Shown here piece by piece: positions 31,787 to 39,894 of a stretch of 64,000 bases of DNA (within the stretch, counting starts at the first letter, position 1; each line of letters begins with the position of its first letter). A program made the translations under genes and the position numbers. Location: the NCBI RefSeq assembly GCF_000969605.1, contig NZ_JZUE01000020.1, positions 1-64,000 of the forward strand. Reading direction: 5' to 3'. The notes below the pieces were generated by a model. That model saw nothing but the letters and a program-made list of their open reading frames with translations. It was not told the origin of the DNA and searched no databases. The stretch comes from Aquincola tertiaricarbonis (lineage in GTDB: Bacteria; Pseudomonadota; Gammaproteobacteria; Burkholderiales; Burkholderiaceae_C).

Positions 31787-31796
31787 TCTGGATCAG
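31783..31796 (+). promoter_or_regulatory. FNR/DNR-like box in a class II promoter arrangement
   Basis: TTGATCTGGATCAG matches the FNR/DNR consensus TTGAT-N4-ATCAA in nine of ten positions. It overlaps the pyrD stop. A TACATT hexamer at 31819-31824 would place the start of transcription near 31831, so the box would be centred at about -41.5, the classic class II activator position. The expected target is the hemerythrin gene at 31834; the transcript would be nearly leaderless. Confidence 0.55.
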
Positions 31797-31833
31797 CCGG
31801 GGTTGCGGCAGGGCTGCCTACATTGGCCTCACC

Positions 31834-32427
31834 ATGCCCAAGACCATCGACATCATCCGCCAGGAGCATGCCGCGCTGGCGGCGATGCTGCGCTCCATCC
31901 TGCTGCTGCTGGCGCAGTCCCGCCGCGAGAACACGCTGCCGGACTTCGGCGCGCTGCGGGCCATGCTGTTCTACGTGGACGAGTTTCCGGAGCAGCGCCA
32001 CCACCGCAAGGAATCGGAGCTGCTGTTCCCCAAGCTGCGGGCGCGCACGCCGCTGTCACGCGACCTGCTGGACGAACTCGACCACCAGCATGCGCGCAGC
32101 GAACGTGCAGTGCGCGACGTGGAGCATGCGCTGCTGGGCTTCGAGATGATGGGCGAGCCGCGCCGCGGCCACTTCGAGCGTGCGGTGCAGTGGTACGTCG
32201 ACCACTATCGCGCCCACATGGCGCTGGAGGAGCAGCAGATGCTGCCGCTGGCCGAGCGGGTGCTGACGCCGGCCGACTGGGCCGAGCTGGACGAGGCCTT
32301 CGGGCAGAACCAGGATCCGTTCGCAGGCCATGAACCGGCGCCGGACTATGCGGCGCTGTTCAGCCGCATCGTGAACCTGGTGCCGGCGCCCATTGGCCTG
32401 GGGCCGGCGGGGCGCGCCGCGGGTTGA
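31834..32427 (+). CDS. Hemerythrin-domain protein
   Basis: A 197-residue four-helix protein with a hemerythrin/HHE-type non-heme di-iron pattern: His in DIIRQEHAALAAMLRSIL, HHRKESELLFPKL, LDHQHARSERAV, and HYRAHMALEEQQMLPLAERV. Such proteins bind O2 or NO or repair iron-sulfur centres. The upstream FNR/DNR-like box suggests induction under low oxygen or nitric oxide. ATG 31834 starts the conserved region (MPKTIDIIRQEH). The next gene follows after 10 bp, so both may be co-transcribed. Confidence 0.88.
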   Translation: MPKTIDIIRQEHAALAAMLRSILLLLAQSRRENTLPDFGALRAMLFYVDEFPEQRHHRKESELLFPKLRARTPLSRDLLDELDHQHARSERAVRDVEHALLGFEMMGEPRRGHFERAVQWYVDHYRAHMALEEQQMLPLAERVLTPADWAELDEAFGQNQDPFAGHEPAPDYAALFSRIVNLVPAPIGLGPAGRAAG

Positions 32428-32437
32428 GGGCTGCCGC

Positions 32438-32932
32438 ATGGCACCGCTGTGCCGCAAGGCCCTGCCGGAGGACTTTCCTGCCCTGCAGCAGATGCTGGAG
32501 CTGTACCAGTACGAGCTGTCGGACATCTGGCCACAGGACCTGGATGCCCAGGGCCGCTACGGCTACGACCTGGGCCGCCACCGCGAGGGCCTGCGCTTTC
32601 ATGCCTACGTGGTGCTGCAGGCTGATCTCTATGCGGGGTTCGCCCTGGTCGCGCCTGCGGGCGTCACGCGCAGCGCCGGCTGCTGGATGGAGCAGTTCTT
32701 CGTGCTCAAGCGCCATCGGCGCGAGCGCATCGGCGAGGCCCTGGCGCGCTTCGTGTTCAGCGCCCATCCGGGCCCGTGGGAGGTGGGACAGATGTTCGAC
32801 AACCTCGTGGCGCAACAGTTCTGGCGCCGGGTCATCGCGGAGGTGGCGCAGGGCTCCGTGGCCGAGCTGCGGTGGACCGAAGGCTGGTGGCAGGGTGTCG
32901 TGCAGCAGTTCGAAGTGGCGCCCGCCGCTTGA
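32438..32932 (+). CDS. GNAT-like acetyltransferase
   Basis: A 164-residue protein reading as a short GNAT domain: CRKALPEDFPALQQMLELYQ and YELSDIWPQD at the N terminus, FALVAPAGVTRSAGCWMEQF, then the CoA-binding region VLKRHRRERIGEALARFVFS and QFWRRVIAEVAQG. The substrate is unknown. ATG 32438 lies just downstream of the hemerythrin stop; a GTG/ATG 45 bp upstream would overlap it. Likely co-transcribed with the hemerythrin gene. Confidence 0.72.
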   Translation: MAPLCRKALPEDFPALQQMLELYQYELSDIWPQDLDAQGRYGYDLGRHREGLRFHAYVVLQADLYAGFALVAPAGVTRSAGCWMEQFFVLKRHRRERIGEALARFVFSAHPGPWEVGQMFDNLVAQQFWRRVIAEVAQGSVAELRWTEGWWQGVVQQFEVAPAA

Positions 32933-32968
32933 TGGCGGCGGGCCACCGCTCAATGCCGCGGCACGCCC

Positions 32969-33607
32969 TCAATGCAGCGGCACCCCCGTCTTCTGCTGCA
33001 ACTCCTCCAGCGTCACCCCCGGAGCGATCTCGACCACCTTCAGGCCTTGCGGCGTCACGTCCAGCACCGCCAGGTCGGTGATGATGCGGTTGACCACGCC
33101 CACGCCGGTCAGCGGCAGGGTGCACTTGGGCAGGATCTTCAGGTCGGTGGTGCCGTCCTTTTTGCGGGCCACGTGCTCCATCAGCACGATCACGCGCGGC
33201 ACGCCGGCCACCAGGTCCATCGCGCCGCCCATGCCCTTGACCATCTTGCCGGGGATCATCCAGTTGGCCAGGTCGCCGTCCTCGCTGACCTGCATCGCGC
33301 CCAGGATCGACAGGTTGATCTTGCCGCCGCGGATCATCGCGAAGCTGTCGTGGCTGCCGAAGATGCTCGAGCCCGGGATGGTGGTGACCGTCTGCTTGCC
33401 GGCGTTGATGAGGTCGGCGTCCACCTGGTCTTCCGTGGGGAAGGGGCCGATGCCCAGCATGCCGTTCTCGCTCTGCAGCCACACCTCGATGCCCGGCGGC
33501 TGGTGGTTGGCCACCAGCGTGGGCAGGCCGATGCCCAGGTTCACGTAGAAGCCGTCCTGCAGTTCGGCCGCGGCCTTGGCGGCCATCTCGTCATGCGTCC
33601 AGGCCAT
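32969..33607 (-). CDS. scoB: 3-oxoacid CoA-transferase subunit B
   Basis: Beta subunit of the succinyl-CoA:3-ketoacid CoA-transferase that activates acetoacetate or 3-oxoadipate. The 212-residue product carries [18 protein letters not shown] and the catalytic Glu47 in [12 protein letters not shown], with the C-terminal [19 protein letters not shown] tail. It follows scoA with a 2-bp gap, forming a two-gene operon. In a PHB-accumulating bacterium it likely links acetoacetate to acetyl-CoA metabolism. Confidence 0.95.
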   Translation of the reverse strand: MAWTHDEMAAKAAAELQDGFYVNLGIGLPTLVANHQPPGIEVWLQSENGMLGIGPFPTEDQVDADLINAGKQTVTTIPGSSIFGSHDSFAMIRGGKINLSILGAMQVSEDGDLANWMIPGKMVKGMGGAMDLVAGVPRVIVLMEHVARKKDGTTDLKILPKCTLPLTGVGVVNRIITDLAVLDVTPQGLKVVEIAPGVTLEELQQKTGVPLH

Positions 33608-33609
33608 GG

Positions 33610-34317
33610 TCAGGCTCCCTTCTTCTCTGTGATGGTGCGCTTCTCGATGCGCTTCTCGGGCGTGGCGTTGACCACGATGCGGTGCACGTAGATGCCGGGC
33701 AGATGGACGTCGTCAGGGTCGATGTCGCCGGTTTCCACCAGGTGCTCCACCTCCACCACCGTGACCTTGCCGGCCATCGCGCAGGCCGGATTGAAGTTGC
33801 GCGCCGTGCGGCGGAACACCAGGTTGCCGCTCTTGTCGGCCTTGTACGCCTTGACCAGCGACACGTCGGGCGTCAACGCACGCTCCAGCACGTAGACATG
33901 GCCGTCGAACTCGCGGGTTTCCTTGCCTTCGGCCACCAGGGTGCCCACGCCGGTGCGGGTGAAGAAGGCCGGGATGCCGGCGCCGCCGGCGCGCAGCTTC
34001 TCGGCCAGCGTGCCCTGCGGCGTGAACTCGAGCTGCAGCTCGCCGGCCAGGTACTGGCGCTCGAACTCCTTGTTCTCGCCCACGTAGCTGGAGATCATCT
34101 TCTTGATCTGCCGCGTTTCAAGCAGCTTGCCCAGGCCGAAGCCGTCCACGCCGGCGTTGTTCGAGATCACCGCCAGGTCCTGCACGCCGCTGGCCTGCAG
34201 CGCGTTGATCAGCGCCTCGGGTATGCCGCACAGGCCGAAGCCGCCGACGGCGAGCAACTGGCCGCTCTTGACCACCCCATCGAGTGCCGCCGCGGCACTA
34301 GGGAAAACCTTGTTCAT
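33610..34317 (-). CDS. scoA: 3-oxoacid CoA-transferase subunit A
   Basis: Alpha subunit of the same CoA-transferase, 235 residues. It has the glycine-rich signature [38 protein letters not shown], and the acyl-CoA-binding region [20 protein letters not shown] with [17 protein letters not shown] 34317 is preceded by GGAG at 7 bp; a TTG two codons upstream is less likely. Divergent from the PaaI-type thioesterase gene across an 82-bp region containing TACGTA and AT-rich sequence, presumably the shared promoter region. Confidence 0.95.
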   Translation of the reverse strand: MNKVFPSAAAALDGVVKSGQLLAVGGFGLCGIPEALINALQASGVQDLAVISNNAGVDGFGLGKLLETRQIKKMISSYVGENKEFERQYLAGELQLEFTPQGTLAEKLRAGGAGIPAFFTRTGVGTLVAEGKETREFDGHVYVLERALTPDVSLVKAYKADKSGNLVFRRTARNFNPACAMAGKVTVVEVEHLVETGDIDPDDVHLPGIYVHRIVVNATPEKRIEKRTITEKKGA

Positions 34318-34399
34318 CTGCAAGCTCCTGGAACGGGACGGGCGAGCGTACTACGTATAGGATTAAGTAACAGATACGCAGAATCGCCTAAGGAGGAGC

Positions 34400-34837
34400 A
34401 TGGACAAGAAGCCGCCGCCTGTCACGCCCATGGGCATCGAGCCGCTGCAATCCGCGCTGGGCGAGCTGTTCGCACCCTGGGTGCGCGAGCTGGCGCTGCA
34501 GGTCACGGCCACCGGGCCCGGCAGCGTCACGCTGCGGCTGCCCGTCACGCCGCACCATGTGCATGGCGGCGGCGTGCTGTGCGGGCAGACCTTGATGTCG
34601 GCCGCCGACACCGCGATGGTGCTGGCGGTGATGACGAAGCTGGGTGCCTTCAAGCCGATGACCACCGTGCAACTGCAGACCAGCTTCCTGCGTGCGGTGC
34701 CCGGCGACGCCGGCCACGCGGTGGTGCAGGCCCGGGTGCTGAAGATGGGCCGCAGCCTGGCCTTCGGCGCCATCGACATCCACACGCCCGACGGCCAACT
34801 CGCCGCGCAGGCCACCACCACCTACGCGCTGCTGTAG
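34400..34837 (+). CDS. PaaI-family hot-dog thioesterase
   Basis: A 145-residue hot-dog-fold enzyme that hydrolyses acyl- or aryl-CoA thioesters. It shows VTPHHVHGGGVLCGQTLMSA with the HGG-type active loop, ADTAMVLAVMTKLGAF helix and VQLQTSFLRAVPGDAG strand. A strong ribosome site (AAGGAGGAG) precedes ATG 34400. It is divergent from scoA, and its stop is followed after 2 bp by the PAS-LuxR regulator. Substrate unknown. Confidence 0.85.
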   Translation: MDKKPPPVTPMGIEPLQSALGELFAPWVRELALQVTATGPGSVTLRLPVTPHHVHGGGVLCGQTLMSAADTAMVLAVMTKLGAFKPMTTVQLQTSFLRAVPGDAGHAVVQARVLKMGRSLAFGAIDIHTPDGQLAAQATTTYALL

Positions 34838-34839
34838 CC

Positions 34840-35415
34840 ATGGCGGCCGAGCCCACCGAACTGGCGCTGGACTACCGCACCGCCTTCGACCAGGCGCCGG
34901 TGGGGCTGGTGCTGTCGCGCCACCGGCTGATCGTCGACTGCAACCGGCAGGTGCTGGAGATCTTCGGCGCCACGCGTGAAGACCTGCTCGGCCATTCCTT
35001 CGAGCGGCTCTATCCCACCCACGACGAGTTCGAGCGCACCGGCGCGCGCATCGTCGCCAGCCTGGGCCCGGGCGGGCGCTATGCCGACGAACGGGTGATG
35101 AAGCGCCTGGGCGGCCCTGCCGCGGGCGAGCTGTTCTGGTGCCATGTCTCGGGCCGCGCGCTCGACCCCAGCCGGCCGCATGCCGCGGGCATCTGGTCGT
35201 TCGAAGACCTCTCGGCGCAGCGCCGCGTGAGCTGCGACCTCACCGCCCGCGAACGCGAGATCTCCGCGCTGCTGATCGACGGCCTGACCAGCAAGTTGAT
35301 CGGCAAGAAGCTGGGCATCAGCCCGCGCACGGTGGACGTGTACCGCGCCCGCCTGATGCGCAAGTACTCGGCCGCCACCACGCCCGAGCTCGTCCACAAG
35401 ATGCTGCGGGCCTGA
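34840..35415 (+). CDS. PAS-domain LuxR-type transcriptional regulator
   Basis: A 191-residue regulator: a PAS sensory domain at about 10-120 (FDQAPVGLVLSRHRLIVDCN, ILEIFG-like VLEIFGATREDLLGHSFERL) and a LuxR/GerE DNA-binding domain at about 130-190 (LTAREREISALLIDGLTSKL, GISPRTVDVYRARLMRKYSA). There is no REC domain, so a small-molecule or redox input through PAS is likely. No ribosome site is seen; translation is probably coupled to the thioesterase stop 2 bp upstream. It could control the adjacent scoAB and thioesterase genes. Confidence 0.88.
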   Translation: MAAEPTELALDYRTAFDQAPVGLVLSRHRLIVDCNRQVLEIFGATREDLLGHSFERLYPTHDEFERTGARIVASLGPGGRYADERVMKRLGGPAAGELFWCHVSGRALDPSRPHAAGIWSFEDLSAQRRVSCDLTAREREISALLIDGLTSKLIGKKLGISPRTVDVYRARLMRKYSAATTPELVHKMLRA

Positions 35416-35438
35416 AGCGCCGCGGACCACCCCTTCAG

Positions 35439-36113
35439 ATGATCACCGTCCACCACCTCGAAAAATCCCGTTCGCAGCGCGTGCTGTGGCTGCTCGAAGA
35501 AATGGGCCTGCCCTACGAGCTGCGGCTGTACAAGCGCCACCCGCAGACGATGCTGGCACCACCCGAGCTGCAGTCGGTGCATCCGCTGGGCAAGTCGCCG
35601 GTGATCACCGACGGCGACATCACGATGGCCGAGTCGGGCGCCATCATCGAGTACCTGACCCAGGCTTACGAACAAGGCCAGGCGCTGGTGCCGGCGCGCG
35701 GCAGCGCCGAATGGCGGCGCTACATCTACTGGCTGCACTTCGCGGAGGGTTCGATGATGCCGCCGCTGCTGCTGAAGCTGATCTTCAACCGCGTGCGAAC
35801 GGCGCCGATGCCGTTCTTCGTCAAGCCGATCGCGCGCGGCATCGCCGACAAGGTGACCGGCGCCTTCGTCGAGCCCAACCTGAGGCGGCTGCTGGCCTTC
35901 ATGGAAGCCGAGCTGGGCGGCCGGCCGTGGTTCGCGGGCGAGCAGTTCAGCGCCGCCGACGTGCAGATGAGCTTTCCGCTGGAAGCCGCCGCGGCGCGCG
36001 GCGGGCTGGACGCCAGCTACACCAACCTCAGCACCTGGCTGGCGCGAGTGCATGCGCGGCCGGCGTACAAGCGGGCGATCGACAAGGGCGGGCCTTTCTC
36101 GATCCCCGGCTGA
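35439..36113 (+). CDS. Glutathione S-transferase family protein
   Basis: A 224-residue GST: thioredoxin-like N-terminal domain (TVHHLEKSRSQRVLWLLEEM, HPLGKSPVITDGDITMAESG with the SNAIL/ESG-type glutathione-binding turn) and an all-helical C-terminal domain (GRPWFAGEQFSAADVQMSFP). The Ser in KSRSQR is a plausible catalytic residue. It follows the LuxR gene by 23 bp in the same direction. Probably a detoxification or thiol-transfer enzyme; substrate unknown. Confidence 0.9.
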   Translation: MITVHHLEKSRSQRVLWLLEEMGLPYELRLYKRHPQTMLAPPELQSVHPLGKSPVITDGDITMAESGAIIEYLTQAYEQGQALVPARGSAEWRRYIYWLHFAEGSMMPPLLLKLIFNRVRTAPMPFFVKPIARGIADKVTGAFVEPNLRRLLAFMEAELGGRPWFAGEQFSAADVQMSFPLEAAAARGGLDASYTNLSTWLARVHARPAYKRAIDKGGPFSIPG

Positions 36114-36122
36114 CCGACAGGC

Positions 36123-36569
36123 TCAGCCCGCGTCCGTCACCGCCAGCGCCCGCAGCCAGTCGGGCAGCGGGATCGAGCGCTCGGTCTTCATGTCGGTCCA
36201 CACCAGCTTGCCGCCGCCGGTGGCGCAGGGCTGGCCGGGCTCGTCGGCGCGCTCCAGGGTGAAGAAGGTCTCGATGCTGCTGCGGCCTGCCTGGCCGACG
36301 TAATGGCGCGCCACCACGTCGCCCGGGAAGCGCAGCTGCCGCAGGAAGCTGCAGAAGGCGTTGACGATGACCGGGCCGGTGCCGTCCTCGTAGACGGCGC
36401 TGTCGGCCAGGCGCAGCCAGTCCAGCCGCACCGTCTCGAAGTACCGGAAGTACAGCGTGTTGTTCACATGGCCGGCGGCGTCCATGTCGCCCCAGCGCAC
36501 CGGGATGACCAGGGTGTGCACCAGCTGCTTGTGTTCAGGCAGGTCGAAGCGCATGTCCAGACCCGTCAT
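36123..36569 (-). CDS. Acyl-CoA thioesterase, 4-hydroxybenzoyl-CoA thioesterase/YbgC type
   Basis: A 148-residue hot-dog thioesterase with the active-site motif [20 protein letters not shown] (Asp and the HVNN turn), then [20 protein letters not shown] and [13 protein letters not shown] 36569 overlaps the YceH stop (ATGA); ATG 36554 is an alternative. It ends 9 bp from the convergent GST gene. Likely hydrolyses short or medium acyl-CoA. Confidence 0.87.
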   Translation of the reverse strand: MTGLDMRFDLPEHKQLVHTLVIPVRWGDMDAAGHVNNTLYFRYFETVRLDWLRLADSAVYEDGTGPVIVNAFCSFLRQLRFPGDVVARHYVGQAGRSSIETFFTLERADEPGQPCATGGGKLVWTDMKTERSIPLPDWLRALAVTDAG

Positions 36570-37237
36570 GCGTTGCTGGGGCCGGGCTCCATCCCCAGCT
36601 CCGCCGCCATGCGCTGCACCAGCGTGCGCAGCGCGGCCACCTCGGCCTGCAGCGCGGCGAAGTCCTCTGCGCTGACGGCCGGCGTGGCGGATGCGGGCAG
36701 CGGCGGCAGCGGGCCGGTGCCCACCGCCACGGCCGGCACGTTGGCCTCGCCGCACAGCAGGTGCGCCCAGCGCGGCTCGCGCCCGCCCGGGGAGCGCGGC
36801 AGCTTGATGACCCGCGGCGGGGTCTTGCCCATCAGCTCGTCGAGAAAGGCTTCCACCGAACCGGTGTCGGCAAAGCGGTGCAGCCGCTCGGTGTTGGCGC
36901 GCAGCTCGGCCGCGGTCTGCGGGCCACGCAGCGCCAGCACCGCCAGCAGCGCGGCGGCGGCGCCGGGCACGCCCAGGCCGCGCGCGGCATTGTGCTCGTA
37001 GCGGGTGACGCGGGTGCCGCTCACCTCGTTGACCAAATGCTGCTCGCGCAGGCCTTCCAGCGCGGCCAGCACCTCGGTCTCGCTCAGGTTCATCACCGGG
37101 TCGCGGGCGGTCTTCTGGTTGCAGCCGGCGGCCAGCGCATTGAGCGACAGCGGATAGGTGTCGGGCACGGTGGACTGCTTTTCCACCAGCACGCCCAGCA
37201 CCCGGGCCTCGGCCAGCGTCAGGTCGCGTTGGCTCAT
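36566..37237 (-). CDS. YceH family protein (DUF480)
   Basis: A 223-residue protein of two winged-helix-like domains: [20 protein letters not shown] with [20 protein letters not shown] in the first, [20 protein letters not shown] in the second, and a C-terminal coiled coil ([20 protein letters not shown]). The family is widespread in Proteobacteria without a settled function. It is followed by the thioesterase with a 4-bp overlap, and preceded by the SDR gene (7 bp gap), making a three-gene leftward unit. Confidence 0.9.
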   Translation of the reverse strand: MSQRDLTLAEARVLGVLVEKQSTVPDTYPLSLNALAAGCNQKTARDPVMNLSETEVLAALEGLREQHLVNEVSGTRVTRYEHNAARGLGVPGAAAALLAVLALRGPQTAAELRANTERLHRFADTGSVEAFLDELMGKTPPRVIKLPRSPGGREPRWAHLLCGEANVPAVAVGTGPLPPLPASATPAVSAEDFAALQAEVAALRTLVQRMAAELGMEPGPSNA

Positions 37238-37244
37238 CGCGGTG

Positions 37245-38027
37245 TCACACCCCGAAGCCGTCGTCGGCGGCGATCACCGCGCCGTTGATGAAGTGGCTCT
37301 CGTTGGCGCACAGCATCATCAGCGCGGTGTCCAGGTCCTGCGGCTGGCCCACGCGCTTGCGCGGCAGCATGGAGATCAGCTTCTGGCCGGCGTCGCTGCT
37401 CCAGTGCTTGTGGTTGATCTCGGTGTCGATGTAGCCGGGGCACAGCGCATTCACGTTGATGCCGTAGCGTCCCCACTCCAGCGCCATCGCCTTGGTCATG
37501 TGCACCACGGCGGCCTTGCTCATCGCGTACACGCCGATCTTGCCCAGCACCTTCAGCCCGGCCATCGAGGCCACGTTGACGATGCGCCCGCCGGTGTAGG
37601 TGCCGGGGGCCGAGCCGCTGGCCCGCGCGATCATGCGCTTGGCCACTTCCTGCGCCACGAAGAACGAGCCGCGGGCGTTGGTGTTCATCACGTAGTCGAA
37701 GTCTTCCGGCGTCACGTCCGTCAGCTTCTGCGTGGTGCTGACGCCGGAGTTGTTGACCAGGATGTCGATCGCGCCGACCTCGGTCTCGGCATGCGCCACC
37801 GCGGCACGGATGCTGGTGGGGTCGGTCACGTCCATGCCCACCACGTGGGCGTCGCCGCCGGCGCCTTCGATCTCGGCGCGCAGCGTCTTCAGCCGGTCGA
37901 TGCGGCGGGCGCTCAGCACCACGGCCGCGCCGGCCTCGGCCAGCACCTTGGCGAAGTGGCAGCCCAGGCCGCTGGATGCGCCGGTGACCAGGGCCACGCG
38001 GCCCGACAGATCGATCTTGTAGCTCAT
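37245..38027 (-). CDS. Short-chain dehydrogenase/reductase
   Basis: A 260-residue NAD(P)-dependent oxidoreductase with the classical SDR pattern: nucleotide-binding [11 protein letters not shown], the NNSGV motif ([14 protein letters not shown]), Ser in [10 protein letters not shown] and the YAMSK catalytic Tyr/Lys, then [10 protein letters not shown]. The Arg in SARRIDR after the second strand favours NADP. Substrate is not readable; the neighbourhood of ETF-QO and thioesterases suggests acyl-CoA or lipid metabolism. Divergent from etfD over 165 bp. Confidence 0.9.
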   Translation of the reverse strand: MSYKIDLSGRVALVTGASSGLGCHFAKVLAEAGAAVVLSARRIDRLKTLRAEIEGAGGDAHVVGMDVTDPTSIRAAVAHAETEVGAIDILVNNSGVSTTQKLTDVTPEDFDYVMNTNARGSFFVAQEVAKRMIARASGSAPGTYTGGRIVNVASMAGLKVLGKIGVYAMSKAAVVHMTKAMALEWGRYGINVNALCPGYIDTEINHKHWSSDAGQKLISMLPRKRVGQPQDLDTALMMLCANESHFINGAVIAADDGFGV

Positions 38028-38142
38028 GCGCAGGGCTCCTCGAGCGGGGCATTCTTCATTCGGATCGGATGACGATAGCACGCACCCCCGGCCGCCCGTA
38101 ACGGCCCGCGGCACGGCCGGAAGCCGTCTGGTGACGGCCACT

Positions 38143-38148
38143 TAGAAT
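38143..38148 (+). promoter_or_regulatory. Probable -10 element of etfD
   Basis: TAGAAT lies 44 bp before the etfD start in the divergent region with the SDR gene. No good -35 hexamer is found at the expected distance, so activation or a weak promoter is possible. Confidence 0.35.
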
Positions 38149-38192
38149 CGCCGGTCGCACAGAAGTCACGAACCCGAGACAAGGAACGTCGG

Positions 38193-39878
38193 ATGACCCC
38201 GCAGGAGATTCTTGAGCAATTCGGCCCGCGCGAGGCCATGGAGTACGACGTGGTGATCGTCGGCGGCGGACCCGCCGGCCTGGCCACCGCCATCCGGCTC
38301 AAACAGCTTGCGGCCGAACAGTCGAAGGAGGTGTCGGTCGTCGTCCTCGAAAAAGGCAGCGAGCCTGGCGCGCACATCCTGTCGGGTGCGGTGATGGACC
38401 CCATCGGCCTGAACGAGCTGCTGCCCAACTGGAAGGAGCTCGGCGCGCCGCTCAACCAGCCCGTCACCGGCGACGAAGTGCTGTTCATGAGCGAGACCGG
38501 CGCCACCCGCACGCCGGGCTGGCTGGTGCCCGACTGCTTCCACAACGAAGGCAACTACGTCATCAGCCTGGGCGCGGTCACCAAGTGGCTGGGCGAGCAG
38601 GCCGAGGGCCTGGGCGTGGAGATCTTCCCTGGCTTCACCGCGGCCGAGGTGCTCTACAACGACGACGGCTCGGTCAAGGGCATCGCCACCGGCAACCAGG
38701 GCATCGGCAAGGACGGCCAGCCCACCGACGCCTTCCAGCTGGGCATGGAGCTGCACGGCAAGTACACCGTGTTCGCCGAAGGCTCGCGCGGCCACCTGGG
38801 CAAGCAGCTGATCGCGCGCTTCAAGCTGGACGAAGGCAAGGACCCGCAGAGCTATGCGCTGGGCGTGAAGGAGCTGTGGGAAGTGCCGGCCGACAAGGCC
38901 AGGCCGGGCCTGGTGGTGCACACCGCCGGCTGGCCGATGGAGCCCGACACCTATGGCGGCGGCTTCCTCTACCACCTGGAGGGCAACAAGGTCACGCTGG
39001 GCTTCGTCACCGGGCTGGACTACAAGAACCCCTACCTCAGCCCGTTCGAGGAAATGCAGCGCTGGAAGGCGCACCCCAGCATCCGTGTCCACATCGAAGG
39101 CGGCAAGCGCATCGGCTACGGCGCGCGGGCCATCACGGCCGGCGGCATCCTCAGCCTGCCCAAGACGGTGTTCCCGGGCGGTGCGCTGGTGGGCTGCGAC
39201 GCGGGCTATCTGAATGCCGCGCGCATCAAGGGCAGCCACGCTGCCATCAAGACCGGCATGCTGTGCGCCGAAGCCGCCTTCGAGGCCGTGACCAGCGGTC
39301 GCCAGCAGGACGAGCTGAGCGCCTACCCCGCCGCCTTCGAGCAGAGCTGGCTCAAGCGCGAGCTGGACCAGTCGCGCAACTTCAAGCAGTGGTTCAAGCG
39401 CGGCGTGTACGTCGGCTCGCTGATGACCGGCATCGAGCAGTGGCTGCTGCCCCGCCTGGGCGTCAAGAGCCCGCCGTGGACCATCCACCGCAAGGTGGCC
39501 GACCACACCCGGCTGCTGCCGGCGGCCGAGTGCCAGCCGATCGTGTATCCCAAGCCCGACGGCAAGCTCACCTTCGACCGGTTGTCCTCGGTGTTCATCA
39601 GCAACACCAACCACGAGGAGAACCAGCCGGCGCACCTGACGCTGAAGGACGCCAGCGTGCCGGTGGCCATCAACCTGGCCAAGTACGCTGGCCCCGAAGG
39701 CCGCTACTGCCCGGCGGGCGTGTACGAGTACGTGAAGAACGCCGACAACACCGACCGCCTGCAGATCAATGCCCAGAACTGCGTGCACTGCAAGACCTGC
39801 GACATCAAGGACCCCACGCAGAACATCGTGTGGGTGACGCCGGAAGGCGGCGGCGGACCCAACTACGCCGGCATGTAA
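38193..39878 (+). CDS. etfD: Electron-transfer flavoprotein-ubiquinone oxidoreductase
   Basis: Membrane-associated enzyme passing electrons from ETF (fatty-acid and amino-acid oxidation) to ubiquinone. The 561-residue product has an FAD-binding GG motif (YDVVIVGGGPAGLATAIRLK), the quinone-binding region (GFVTGLDYKNPYLSP, GGGFLYHLEGNKVTLG), and a C-terminal 4Fe-4S site with Cys506, Cys530, Cys533 and Cys536 (NCVHCKTCDIKDP). Full length for the family. No etfA/etfB genes are adjacent. Confidence 0.97.
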   Translation: MTPQEILEQFGPREAMEYDVVIVGGGPAGLATAIRLKQLAAEQSKEVSVVVLEKGSEPGAHILSGAVMDPIGLNELLPNWKELGAPLNQPVTGDEVLFMSETGATRTPGWLVPDCFHNEGNYVISLGAVTKWLGEQAEGLGVEIFPGFTAAEVLYNDDGSVKGIATGNQGIGKDGQPTDAFQLGMELHGKYTVFAEGSRGHLGKQLIARFKLDEGKDPQSYALGVKELWEVPADKARPGLVVHTAGWPMEPDTYGGGFLYHLEGNKVTLGFVTGLDYKNPYLSPFEEMQRWKAHPSIRVHIEGGKRIGYGARAITAGGILSLPKTVFPGGALVGCDAGYLNAARIKGSHAAIKTGMLCAEAAFEAVTSGRQQDELSAYPAAFEQSWLKRELDQSRNFKQWFKRGVYVGSLMTGIEQWLLPRLGVKSPPWTIHRKVADHTRLLPAAECQPIVYPKPDGKLTFDRLSSVFISNTNHEENQPAHLTLKDASVPVAINLAKYAGPEGRYCPAGVYEYVKNADNTDRLQINAQNCVHCKTCDIKDPTQNIVWVTPEGGGGPNYAGM

Positions 39879-39894
39879 GGGCCGCAGCCTCGCC

